NCBI GenBank assembly: GCA_902362875.1
Contig: CABIYF010000007.1
Span: 1 to 64,000, forward strand
Direction of reading: 5' to 3'
From: Eubacteriaceae bacterium
GTDB taxonomy: Bacteria > Bacillota > Clostridia > Lachnospirales > Lachnospiraceae
DNA length: 64,000 nucleotides
Under the pieces are notes generated by a model. That model had not been told where the DNA came from, searched no databases, and was given only the letters and a program-made list of their open reading frames with translations. Shown piece after piece: positions 46,976-54,963 of this stretch. The translations under genes were made by a program, and so were the position numbers. Every line of letters begins with the position of its first letter. Position 1 is the first letter of the stretch.

Positions 46976-48418
46976 TTACTGTTCAACTGGCTGCTCAGTC
47001 TGCTCTGCTGCGGACTGTGGTGCTTCCTGTTCTACCTTCACTGTGACTTTATATGTTACAGTCTTTCCATTCTTTCCTTTGTAAGAAACTGTTGCTGTCA
47101 CAACTCCTTCGCTGTCTTTTGAAATTGTTACAGTTGCCGCAGTTGATTTTACAGTTGTTCCATTGTCTGTGATCGTAATCGCTTCACGTACTGCTGCCTT
47201 GATCTGATCCTCTGTCGCTGTATCCTTCACTGTTACTGCTTTTGTTGATTTGATCACTGCATCACCTAAAACTGTGATCTTAACAGTCTTTGTAGTTGCA
47301 CGATTTGGTTTGTTCACGTTCTTCGCAACATACTGTACATAGTATGTTCCTGCTTTTGTAAATTTGTATGCTTTTGCTTTTGCATAACTGTAAGTTGTGT
47401 AAGCAGATGCTCCTGGTGCTTTGATCTTAACACTCATACTGCTTGTTACACTCTTACCACTTGCCATCTTCGCTGATACACCGCTGACTGCATTCGTTGT
47501 ATTAATATTTACTGTGCGGTTCTTCGCTGTGATCGCTGGAGCCTTTGTATCAACAACTTTCACTGTAAATGTCTTTGTTGTTGTAACTCCTAAAGAAGAT
47601 TTTACTGCATACTTGATTCTGTATGTTCCAAGTGATTTTGTTGAGAATGCAGCTTTCTTGTACTTACCATTGCTGTATTTTGTTACTGTGTATGTAACTT
47701 TGCTTGTAAGACTTCTCTTTGTGATCTTGTCTTTGGCTGTTACACCAGATTTAATACTGTAAGAAGTTCCATATTCAGCTGTTGCAGCTTTCTTTGATGA
47801 AATACTGATCGTTGCTTTCTGTTTGCGGTATGGGTTCTTCTTATCTGGATCTGTTGGATCCCAGTACATTCTTCTGGATGTTGATACTTTGATTCCTTTT
47901 GGTTTACCAAGAGGTCCTGGATTCTTGCTGCTGTATACAGTAACTTTTGTTCCTAATGCACAATTGTCATAAATCCATTTTGCATCTGCAACAGATAATC
48001 TGACACATCCATGGGATGCTGTCTGTCCAAGTTTGTTAAACTGTACTGTTGACTGTGTTCTCTTGTCTCTCTGATAGTACCATACAGAATGGAAGAGGAT
48101 TCCTCCATGGATTCTTGTACAATACTGTCCATAACTTGGTCCCATCAGTGTCTGCCAGCGGTATTTGGCTGGTGTGTAGAAAGTACCTGATGGTGTGTTA
48201 GATCCTCCACAGGAAACTAAAAATGCCTTGATTGGTTTATACTTTCCGCTCTTTAACTGATAAACAGTGGCTACGTTTGCCTGTTTGTTAACTTTGATCC
48301 AATACTTTGTATTGGCAGCTTTGGCAGTCTTTGGTGCTGCAAATGAGAATCCAAATGCTGTCACGATCATTAATACGACTGCACATAACTTCTTGCATCT
48401 TAATTTAAATGATTTCAT
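46976..48418 (-). CDS. secreted L,D-transpeptidase with C-terminal Ig-like repeats
   Basis: 480 residues from the ATG at 48418 (AGGAGC just upstream), giving the signal peptide MKSFKLRCKKLCAVVLMIVT. A YkuD domain follows (residues about 35-165) with KYWIKVNKQANVATVYQLKSG, GGILFHSVWYY and the catalytic Cys in TASHGCVRLSVADAKWIYDN. After it come Lys/Thr-rich Ig-like (Big-type) modules and an acidic Gln/Glu tail (QEAPQSAAEQTEQPVEQ). It forms 3-3 cross-links or anchors proteins to peptidoglycan. Confidence 0.9.
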   Translation of the reverse strand: MKSFKLRCKKLCAVVLMIVTAFGFSFAAPKTAKAANTKYWIKVNKQANVATVYQLKSGKYKPIKAFLVSCGGSNTPSGTFYTPAKYRWQTLMGPSYGQYCTRIHGGILFHSVWYYQRDKRTQSTVQFNKLGQTASHGCVRLSVADAKWIYDNCALGTKVTVYSSKNPGPLGKPKGIKVSTSRRMYWDPTDPDKKNPYRKQKATISISSKKAATAEYGTSYSIKSGVTAKDKITKRSLTSKVTYTVTKYSNGKYKKAAFSTKSLGTYRIKYAVKSSLGVTTTKTFTVKVVDTKAPAITAKNRTVNINTTNAVSGVSAKMASGKSVTSSMSVKIKAPGASAYTTYSYAKAKAYKFTKAGTYYVQYVAKNVNKPNRATTKTVKITVLGDAVIKSTKAVTVKDTATEDQIKAAVREAITITDNGTTVKSTAATVTISKDSEGVVTATVSYKGKNGKTVTYKVTVKVEQEAPQSAAEQTEQPVEQ

Positions 48419-48582
48419 ATTGCTCCTTTCTTTTCGTGTGTTCTTCTTTTTATTATATCTTTGCATTTTCTTCTTGTAAACATATAAATATGCTGATATG
48501 ATAAATTTAAAAAATTTTTAAGATTTGTAATCATTTAGAGTCAATTTTAAATGATTATATCTGTATAAGAAAGGATGTTTTT

Positions 48583-48948
48583 ATGTTTCAATTTAATCAC
48601 TTTAATTTTAATGTTTTAGATCTTGAAAAGAGCTTGAAATTCTACAAAGATGCTTTAGGACTTGATGTTGTCCGTGAAAAAGATTCTTCTGATGGAAGTT
48701 TTAAGATCGTTTATCTTGGGGATGGTTCTTCTGATTTCTTATTAGAGCTTACTTGGATGCGTGATCAGAAAGATCCTTATAATCTTGGTGATGAAGAATT
48801 TCATCTGGCTTTAACTGCAGATGATTTTGATAAGGCTCATGAGCTTCATGAGAAGATGGGATGTATTTGCTTTGAGAATCATGATATGGGTATTTATTTT
48901 ATTAATGATCCGGATGGGTATTGGATTGAGATTATTCCGGCAAAATAG
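48583..48948 (+). CDS. VOC-family (glyoxalase I-like) protein
   Basis: 121 residues, a single vicinal-oxygen-chelate module pair. Candidate metal ligands are His in FNHFNFNVLDLEKSLKFY, Glu in FLLELTW, His in EFHLALTADD, and Glu near the end in GYWIEIIPAK, a complete set for a lactoylglutathione lyase-type enzyme. GAAAGGATG precedes the start. Substrate unknown; methylglyoxal detoxification is the usual annotation. Confidence 0.85.
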   Translation: MFQFNHFNFNVLDLEKSLKFYKDALGLDVVREKDSSDGSFKIVYLGDGSSDFLLELTWMRDQKDPYNLGDEEFHLALTADDFDKAHELHEKMGCICFENHDMGIYFINDPDGYWIEIIPAK

Positions 48949-48974
48949 AATTATGATACCTGAAGGTTGTCAAT

Positions 48975-49121
48975 GAAGAATCCATCTATTTATTAGCTCG
49001 GAACACACTCTCGTTCGGATGACCACGTAGCAGACACTAAATTCGACAGCGACTATCGTCACTGCTCATTAAGTGCTGACGTGTTCATATGGTTCCGTGC
49101 TAATAAATAGTGCGATTCTTC
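48975..49121. repeat. 147-nt nested palindromic element, candidate structured RNA or mobile palindrome
   Basis: No ORF. Perfectly matched arms nest from outside in: GAAGAATC (48975-48982)/GATTCTTC (49114-49121), CTATTTATTAGC (48986-48997)/GCTAATAAATAG (49099-49110) and CGGAAC (48999-49004)/GTTCCG (49092-49097). Inside, CACGT-CAG-CACT (49024-49038) pairs with AGTG-CTG-ACGTG (49072-49083), then CAG-GAC/GTC-CTG (49047-49064) closes a TATC loop. An alternative pairing GAACAC (49001-49006)/GTGTTC (49081-49086) competes. The centre is more GC-rich than its AT-rich flanks. Confidence 0.7.
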
Positions 49122-49228
49122 TTATACTTTAGGGTGTTGAATACTATTTTTGTATTGTAGAATATTCTTTGATATCTTGGATATCGGAATTTTTATTATT
49201 TAGTATTTTTTTGTATGATTTATTGTCT

Positions 49229-50728
49229 TTACCAGGTCTTTTTATGTTCATCCGTTACTTTTTTGGTGTCTGGATCGACCAAATAAAAATCTATCAGTTG
49301 TGTTTGTTCGTCGCTGATCTCATATTGTTTTTGTAATACGATTTCATCGCAGAGAGTTCCATCTTTGGATTCTTTTGTTCCGTTGCTGTATAGGCCATAC
49401 CAGAAATTTAGTGTTTTCCCATTTTTTTGTTCTTTGCTGGTATATATCTTTGCATAGGTTTCGCCTTTGGCGTTGGTTTTGTATTCTAATTTCATGTCTG
49501 GGTATTTTTCTTGTTCTTTTAGGTATTCGTAGACTGCCTGCATGGCATTTTCTGCGGATAATTCTCCTGTTGTCTGATCATTTATGCTTGTTGTTGACGT
49601 TTGTGTCTCGGTATTTGCATTTTCTGTTTCTGTTTTTTGCATCATAATTTGTGTATATAATGTATTTTGCATTACAAAAGGATTGTTTGTTCGATATCTC
49701 ATTTTTTGTGAATCGCTTATTGTAACATCAAGGTATGCATATTTTTCATCATGACTTACTACCATTTCTTTTCCTTGGATCTGTTTTGCAATATAGATTG
49801 TATTGATTCCGATCAGAGTCCATAAACATCCAACAACTACTCCTGTCCGTATAACACTTGAATTTCTGTTTTTATCTTTCTTATTTTGACGTTTCAATAA
49901 AACTACTGCCCAGATAACTAAAATGATTGGAAGTATACTTACGATCGGCAAAGATACCAAAATAAAATTTCTACGTAGGGCATAACCATAATCAACATTG
50001 ATTCCCCGTGCCATTCCTGTAAAAATCACACTGTATGTTAACAACATTACTATCACTGCTCTTCGCAATGGATGAATCTTATCTTTTTTTAATAATGATC
50101 GTTCAAACATTTCCTTTAGCTGTTCGGTATTTCCATTCAAAATCCATTGATCGATCTCTTGTTGTTTCTGATCATCACATTCTTCCTGCACTCCTTGATA
50201 ATGAACTAACCACTCCTGTGCTTTTTGTTCCTCTCCTTCTCCAACTGCTGCAATGATTCTCAAAAAGGAAACTTGTTGGAACTGAATTATTTTTAAATCT
50301 TCTAAAACAATCTGATCTAATGCCATTTGAGCCAACTTATATTCATTTCGTTGCACATCCGCCCATGCCATCTTTAGAAGCCTGCCGCTTTTTATATATT
50401 TTGCTTGTTTCTTTTGTCTATGGTACTCATATAAAATAAAATCATGTTTTTCTCTCGGAGAAAGTTCTCTATAACACTTCACACGCTGTAGTGATAATGC
50501 ATTTTGCAATCCACATGCCAGAATGAACATAGCAATGATCGTAATAAAATATGTCTGATTGTGAAACCACTCTGTATCTAATTGTATTAAAAATGATCCA
50601 ACGATTCCCATAACACATACGATCGTTATGATATTTTGTATTATTTGATATTTTTTTGCTTTCTTTTTCGCAGTTTGATCCCATTGGTATTTCTTCTTGT
50701 CAAACTCTTTGTTATTATATAAATTCAT
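49229..50728 (-). CDS. multi-pass membrane protein of unknown function
   Basis: 499 residues. Membrane helices are near residues 32-50, 58-75, 222-240, 255-278 and 290-312. Between the first and second groups a soluble helical part (about 80-215) has TPR-like spacing (AWADVQRNEYKLAQMALDQIV, AVGEGEEQKAQEWLVHYQ). The C-terminal 170 residues lie outside or inside the cell, with a Thr/Ser/Gln-rich linker and KLEYKTNAKGETYAKIYTSK. No known family is recognised. It stands alone between two structured noncoding elements. Confidence 0.7.
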   Translation of the reverse strand: MNLYNNKEFDKKKYQWDQTAKKKAKKYQIIQNIITIVCVMGIVGSFLIQLDTEWFHNQTYFITIIAMFILACGLQNALSLQRVKCYRELSPREKHDFILYEYHRQKKQAKYIKSGRLLKMAWADVQRNEYKLAQMALDQIVLEDLKIIQFQQVSFLRIIAAVGEGEEQKAQEWLVHYQGVQEECDDQKQQEIDQWILNGNTEQLKEMFERSLLKKDKIHPLRRAVIVMLLTYSVIFTGMARGINVDYGYALRRNFILVSLPIVSILPIILVIWAVVLLKRQNKKDKNRNSSVIRTGVVVGCLWTLIGINTIYIAKQIQGKEMVVSHDEKYAYLDVTISDSQKMRYRTNNPFVMQNTLYTQIMMQKTETENANTETQTSTTSINDQTTGELSAENAMQAVYEYLKEQEKYPDMKLEYKTNAKGETYAKIYTSKEQKNGKTLNFWYGLYSNGTKESKDGTLCDEIVLQKQYEISDEQTQLIDFYLVDPDTKKVTDEHKKTW

Positions 50729-50817
50729 ACACCCTCCTAGTTATACTGTATATTTTATACTTTATCATATTTATACATATATAACAAACGAAAACGTCAT
50801 TTTAAATTTTTACAAAA

Positions 50818-50886
50818 AAGAAACAAACCATGAGCGTCTGGCCAAGCGCCAATTGCTTGGGAACTACTCTGATTTGTCTCTTTCTT
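50818..50886 (-). terminator. long imperfect hairpin after the small antitoxin-like gene
   Basis: Minus strand: AAAGAGACAAA at one end pairs with TTTGTTTCTTT at the other (one mismatch), enclosing CCAAGC / GCTTGG, and the right arm ends in TTTCTTTTTTG. It acts most simply as the terminator for the gene at 50937-51185. The remainder of 50729-50936 shows nothing else. Confidence 0.55.
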
Positions 50887-50936
50887 ATTATATAATATTT
50901 CTCCCCTTCTATTCAAGTCGATCTTATATTTGTAAG

Positions 50937-51185
50937 CTACATGATTTTCCTAATCATCTGAACCATTGGCTGTTCATTATCAGGTATTCTTGCAATTTCT
51001 TTTATTAACATTCCTAATGGGATAAGTATCTTTTTAATAATACTGCACTCCTTTCTCTCTCTTGTTGAAAAAGGATGTTTGGAAAGTGGCTTTTTGGGTG
51101 CTTCTGATTTCATTACATCCATTAATTTGTTAATTGATTCTTTCGATTTTATTTCTATTTTCCGTTCAAATGTATTCGTTGCCAT
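50937..51185 (-). CDS. 82-residue antitoxin-like small protein
   Basis: Start at 51185 because AAGGAGG lies 8 nt upstream; an earlier ATG at 51194 sits next to that site. The N-terminus MATNTFERKIEIKSKESINKLMDVMKSE is like small clostridial proteins that often sit upstream of GNAT-type toxins, followed by a basic KKPLSKHPFSTRERKE segment. The partner toxin gene is not seen next to it, so it is orphan here or the partner was lost. The C-terminal half (IPLGMLIKEIARIPDNEQPM) is unfamiliar. Function is inferred from sequence resemblance recalled, not searched. Confidence 0.5.
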   Translation of the reverse strand: MATNTFERKIEIKSKESINKLMDVMKSEAPKKPLSKHPFSTRERKECSIIKKILIPLGMLIKEIARIPDNEQPMVQMIRKIM

Positions 51186-51238
51186 ATAAAACACCTCCTT
51201 CTATAACTATATCTTTTCCTAATTATACAATTTTTTCC

Positions 51239-51293
51239 TATATGAAATCAAGCTGGTATCATAAGGCATGAGATACCAGCTTGATTTCATATA
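51239..51293 (-). terminator. terminator after M18 aminopeptidase gene
   Basis: A perfect 22-bp stem (51239-51260 with 51272-51293) and 11-nt loop. The arms read TATATGAAATCAAGC and its complement. It starts 12 nt past the aminopeptidase stop, and on the minus strand the T-tract is ATATAGG-AAAAAA-poor, so strength rests on the stem. Confidence 0.75.
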
Positions 51294-51304
51294 TTCTGTC
51301 AAAT

Positions 51305-52687
51305 TTATTTACAGTTCTTCAAAAATGCTTCATATCCTTTTTCAACTTCATAGATATCAGACTTACTTGTGATCTCCCATGGTGCGTGCATACTTAAAAC
51401 CGCAACTCCGCAGTCGATAACATTCATACTATAAGCTGCTGGGATGTAGGCGATGGTTCCTCCGCCTCCTTCGTCGACTTTTCCAAGTTCTGCTGTCTGG
51501 AAGGCTACTTTTGCATCATCGAAGATCTTTCTTAACTGGGCGATGTATTCTGGGTTTGCATCATTTGATCCTGATTTACCTCTTGCTCCAGTGTATTTGT
51601 TTAATACTAATCCTTTTCCAAAATAAGCACAGTTTTTCTTCTCCATAACACTTGGATAGTTTGGATCGAAGGCTGCACTTACATCAGATGATAACATGTA
51701 GGAATTCTGGAGGGTTCTTCTAAGTCTCAGATCATTGTAATCTCCTGTTAAAGCTAAGATCTCTGCGACTGTATTTTCAAAGAATTTGGAGTGCATTCCG
51801 GTTGCTCCGACACTTCCGATCTCTTCTTTGTCTACTAAGATACAGCAGGATGTTCTCTTTGGTGCTTCTACATTTAACATTGCTGCTAAGGATGTGTATG
51901 CGCAGACTCTGTCATCTTGTCCATAAGACATGATCATGCTGCGGTCTAAGCCGAAATCTCTTGCTTTTCCTGCTGGTACGACTTCGATCTCTGCGGATAA
52001 GAAGTCTTCTTCTTCGATTCCGTATTCTTCATCTAATAACTGTAACAGCTGTTTCTTGACTGCTTCTTTTTCTTCGCCTTTTAATGGTTTGCTTCCGATC
52101 AGAACATTAAGATCTTCTCCTTCTACGATCACGTTTCCTTTCTTCTGCATCTGTTTTCCTGATAAATGAATTAAAAGGTCTGTGATTCCTACCACTGGAT
52201 CTTCGTCTTTCTCACCGATACAGATGTTGACTTTTGTTCCGTCTTTCTTTACTACAACTCCGTGTAATGCCATTGGAAGTGTCACCCATTGGTATTTTTT
52301 GACTCCACCGTAATAGTGTGTGTCTAATAATGCCATCTCTGTATCTTCATATAATGGATTCTGTTTCAGATCAAGTCTTGGAGAGTCGATGTGGGCTCCT
52401 AAGATATTTAATCCTTCTTCCATCGCATCTTCTCCGATCTGGAATAATACGATTGTTTTTTCCATCCATGTGCGGTATACTTTGTCACCTGCTTTTAATG
52501 GTGTCTGGTTCTTGATCAGTTCTTCCAGGTCCTGATAGCCGGCTTTCTTGGCTAATTCAATAGATTGTGCCACGCATTCTCTTTCTGTCTTTCCATTGGA
52601 TAAGAACTCTTTGTATTCCTTGCAAAGTTCTTCTAATGCCTTTAGGTCTGCTTCTTCATATGTTGTCCATGCATTTGCTCGATTCAT
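51305..52687 (-). CDS. M18-family metalloaminopeptidase
   Basis: 460 residues. Zinc ligands and active-site residues are seen in LGAHIDSPRLDLKQNPLYED (His-x-Asp), the Glu-Glu pair in CILVDKEEIGSVGATG, and the C-terminal His in AVLSMHAPWEITSKSD. GQDDRVCAYTSLAAML is typical of M18 (aminopeptidase I/aspartyl aminopeptidase). It cleaves N-terminal residues from peptides in the cytosol. It starts immediately after the arsC-like stop, so the two are coupled. Confidence 0.92.
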   Translation of the reverse strand: MNRANAWTTYEEADLKALEELCKEYKEFLSNGKTERECVAQSIELAKKAGYQDLEELIKNQTPLKAGDKVYRTWMEKTIVLFQIGEDAMEEGLNILGAHIDSPRLDLKQNPLYEDTEMALLDTHYYGGVKKYQWVTLPMALHGVVVKKDGTKVNICIGEKDEDPVVGITDLLIHLSGKQMQKKGNVIVEGEDLNVLIGSKPLKGEEKEAVKKQLLQLLDEEYGIEEEDFLSAEIEVVPAGKARDFGLDRSMIMSYGQDDRVCAYTSLAAMLNVEAPKRTSCCILVDKEEIGSVGATGMHSKFFENTVAEILALTGDYNDLRLRRTLQNSYMLSSDVSAAFDPNYPSVMEKKNCAYFGKGLVLNKYTGARGKSGSNDANPEYIAQLRKIFDDAKVAFQTAELGKVDEGGGGTIAYIPAAYSMNVIDCGVAVLSMHAPWEITSKSDIYEVEKGYEAFLKNCK

Positions 52688-53035
52688 CTATAATGTCTCC
52701 TTCCATTGTGCTTCTTTAAATCCGATCAGTACGAAATCTTCTCCTACAACTAATGGTCGCTTCACTAACATTCCATCGGTTGCAAGCAGTTCATATTGTT
52801 CTTCTTCTGACATCTCTGGCAGTTTGTCTTTTAACCCAAGTTCACGGTATTTCATGCCGCTTGTGTTAAAAAATCTCTTGAGTGGCAGCCCGCTTCTTTT
52901 ATGCCAGTCTTTTAATTCTTCGGCGGTTGGATTGTCTTCGATGATATGACGATCTTCATAAGATACACCTTGTTCATCCAGCCATTTCTTCGCTTTCTTG
53001 CAGGTACTGCATTTTGGATATTCTAAAAACAGCAT
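52688..53035 (-). CDS. ArsC/Spx-family thioredoxin-fold protein
   Basis: 115 residues from the ATG at 53035 (GGAGG 7 nt upstream; the longer frame is out of the ribosome site). LFLEYPKCSTCKKAKKWLDEQGV carries a CxxC motif like that of Spx and ArsC-related reductases. PLKRFFNTSGMKYRELGLKD and DGMLVKRPLVVGEDFVLIGF are family-typical. Whether it reduces arsenate, acts as a glutaredoxin-like reductase or regulates RNA polymerase cannot be told. It is paired with the M18 peptidase gene. Confidence 0.85.
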   Translation of the reverse strand: MLFLEYPKCSTCKKAKKWLDEQGVSYEDRHIIEDNPTAEELKDWHKRSGLPLKRFFNTSGMKYRELGLKDKLPEMSEEEQYELLATDGMLVKRPLVVGEDFVLIGFKEAQWKETL

Positions 53036-53080
53036 TGCATCGCCTCCTCGTATTTGTCTTATCTGTTTTATCATAGCACA

Positions 53081-54232
53081 TCAAAGTGTTAACGTAAATC
53101 TTTGAATTATTTTCTCAAAATAGTACCAGTAATCTTTCTGTTTTACATCCTGATTTGCATAAATCGGAATATTTTTTTGACTTTTTCCATTGACAAGATA
53201 TCTAATTTCGCCGACTTTCTGTCCTTTTTTCACAGGTGCATTCATAGATGATGGCAAGATACTTTCAATCTTTATTTGATCTGTTTTCTTTATCAAAAAT
53301 GTCGCCTTTGGATTTCCTGTTCTGAGCGGAACTTTTTGTTTTAGTCCATTATTTACATTTATTTCCTTAACATTATTTGTGTCTGCAATAATTTCTCGTT
53401 TCTCATAATTGTCTGTAACATATTGAACCAGTTTTCTTACATCATTCCATTTATAAGTCTTATGTGGCGGCCATCCGCTTGCAAGAACGCTGACTGTCAT
53501 CGTCATATTTTTCTGCTTTATTGCACCGACATAGCAATATCCAGCCTTTGAAGTATACCCCGTCTTCCCTGATATAGCTCCTTGCATGGTAGATAAAAGC
53601 GCATTGTGGTTATTACAGGTAAATGTTCTCTTCCCACTCCCATCCGTAAATGTATGCTGTTTTGCCTGTGTTATTTCAAGAAACTGCTGATTCTTAATAC
53701 AACGTGCCATAATCTTTGCCAGATCCTGTGCGGTTGTTTCATGTCTTCCATCTTTGTCTGTTCCATCCAGCCCATTTGGTGTTACAAAATGTGTATTGGA
53801 TGCTCCTAGTTTTGCTGCCATCTGATTAACTCTTTTTTCAAATTTTTCCACACTTCCTGCAGCATATTCTGCAAGCACTACTGCACAATCATTGTAGGAT
53901 TCCAGCATCAAGCCATAGAGTAAATCTTTTACTTTGTAGCTTTCTCCTTCCCTGACTCCTAATCTTACTTTTGGCTGCATGGAAGCATTTTTAGAAACTT
54001 TGGCCATCTGATCAATATCGCAATGTTCTAAAATATATAAACACGTCAAAATCTTTGTTGTACTTGCATTCGGCATTTTCTGATCCTTAGACTTTCCATA
54101 GAGAACTTTGCCGCTTTCAGCATCCATGATCACGGCTGCCTTTGCATTTAATTTCAGCTCTTGTGCTGATACCGAATATATCTGAACGCCGCACATAACA
54201 ATATATAAAAAAACAGAAACAATGGTTTTCAT
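53081..54232 (-). CDS. dacF: D-alanyl-D-alanine carboxypeptidase (DacF/DacA type)
   Basis: 383 residues, signal peptide MKTIVSVFLYIVMCGVQIYS. Penicillin-binding motifs are SxxK in NASTTKILTC (Ser and Lys, about residues 56-59), the SYN triad SYNDCAVVLAEY (about residue 114) and KTG in ISGKTGYTSKAGYC. It trims the terminal D-Ala of stem peptides. The C-terminal beta domain ends in YWYYFEKIIQRFTLTL, a possible amphipathic membrane anchor. The exact paralogue letter is uncertain. Confidence 0.88.
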   Translation of the reverse strand: MKTIVSVFLYIVMCGVQIYSVSAQELKLNAKAAVIMDAESGKVLYGKSKDQKMPNASTTKILTCLYILEHCDIDQMAKVSKNASMQPKVRLGVREGESYKVKDLLYGLMLESYNDCAVVLAEYAAGSVEKFEKRVNQMAAKLGASNTHFVTPNGLDGTDKDGRHETTAQDLAKIMARCIKNQQFLEITQAKQHTFTDGSGKRTFTCNNHNALLSTMQGAISGKTGYTSKAGYCYVGAIKQKNMTMTVSVLASGWPPHKTYKWNDVRKLVQYVTDNYEKREIIADTNNVKEINVNNGLKQKVPLRTGNPKATFLIKKTDQIKIESILPSSMNAPVKKGQKVGEIRYLVNGKSQKNIPIYANQDVKQKDYWYYFEKIIQRFTLTL

Positions 54233-54338
54233 ATCCTTGCACCCTTCTTTTTGCTTATTTTTGGCTCAATATAATACAAGTATATGGAATCCATTGTTTC
54301 TTTATTATCATTTTATGTATATAATCGCTGTATTATTT

Positions 54339-54893
54339 TTATAATTTTATAATAAATACTGGCATTGGCGGATTGTTTTTCTTATTTGGGAAGTCCTGCC
54401 TTGCAATAAAATATTTACGGTCATCCAGTTTACTTAGGTATTCAAGTACACCGTCACGTTCCTCAAATCCGCTGTCTCCTCCGCTGTAAATGCAGATGCT
54501 CATAATTCCACCCGTCTTTAACAGATCAAGCCCTGCTTCTACTGCCTCAATCGTTGTGTTTGTCTTTGTTGCAAGATGGTGATCTCCACCTGGAAGATAT
54601 CCAAGATTAAACATTATACAGGATACTTCTGATTCTTTGATATGATTTTTCATATGTTCATGTCCATCTAAAATCAGTTCTGCATTCATCTCATGTTTAT
54701 CCAATTTCTCTTTTGTCTGTCTTAATGCATCTTCCTGCACATCAAAGGCGTATACTTTCCCATTCTTTCCTGTTTTTCTGCATAGATAATAGGTATCTCC
54801 ACCTTTTCCCATCGTTGCATCAATGCAGCAGTCTCCTTCTTTGATATATCCATTCAATACCTGATGAATCCAGTCAGTCATAGTAATTCTCAT
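54339..54893 (-). CDS. rRNA/tRNA methylase of the YtqB (MnmM) family
   Basis: 184 residues, a compact Rossmann methyltransferase. SAM-binding motif CIDATMGKGGDTYYLCR (about residues 22-38), acidic motif KVYAFDVQEDALRQTK, and catalytic-site-like MFNLGYLPGGDHHLATK. The C-terminus is KNNPPMPVFIIKL. YtqB of Bacillus was shown to methylate the wobble uridine side chain of tRNA; that function is inferred here from family membership. It stands between two wall-enzyme genes. Confidence 0.88.
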   Translation of the reverse strand: MRITMTDWIHQVLNGYIKEGDCCIDATMGKGGDTYYLCRKTGKNGKVYAFDVQEDALRQTKEKLDKHEMNAELILDGHEHMKNHIKESEVSCIMFNLGYLPGGDHHLATKTNTTIEAVEAGLDLLKTGGIMSICIYSGGDSGFEERDGVLEYLSKLDDRKYFIARQDFPNKKNNPPMPVFIIKL

Positions 54894-54929
54894 TTTATTG
54901 TTTCCTTCTACTTCTCTTTATAACAAAAG

Positions 54930-54956
54930 CAGGGAAGCTTATTTGAAACTTCCCTG
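54930..54956 (-). terminator. terminator after L,D-transpeptidase gene
   Basis: A perfect 8-bp stem CAGGGAAG / CTTCCCTG with an 11-nt loop, followed on the minus strand by CTTTTGTTAT, 8 nt after the stop. Confidence 0.8.
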
Positions 54957-54963
54957 TATCTTT

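Noticed and set aside
48975..49121. CRISPR array, tRNA gene or insertion-sequence end
   Set aside because: There is no repeat-spacer series, no T-loop or acceptor stem, and no transposase or target-site duplication next to it.
50697..51008. Plus-strand frame of 103 residues
   Set aside because: It overlaps the ends of two minus-strand genes and the hairpin, is rich in Tyr/Phe/Ile from AT bias, and lacks a ribosome site.
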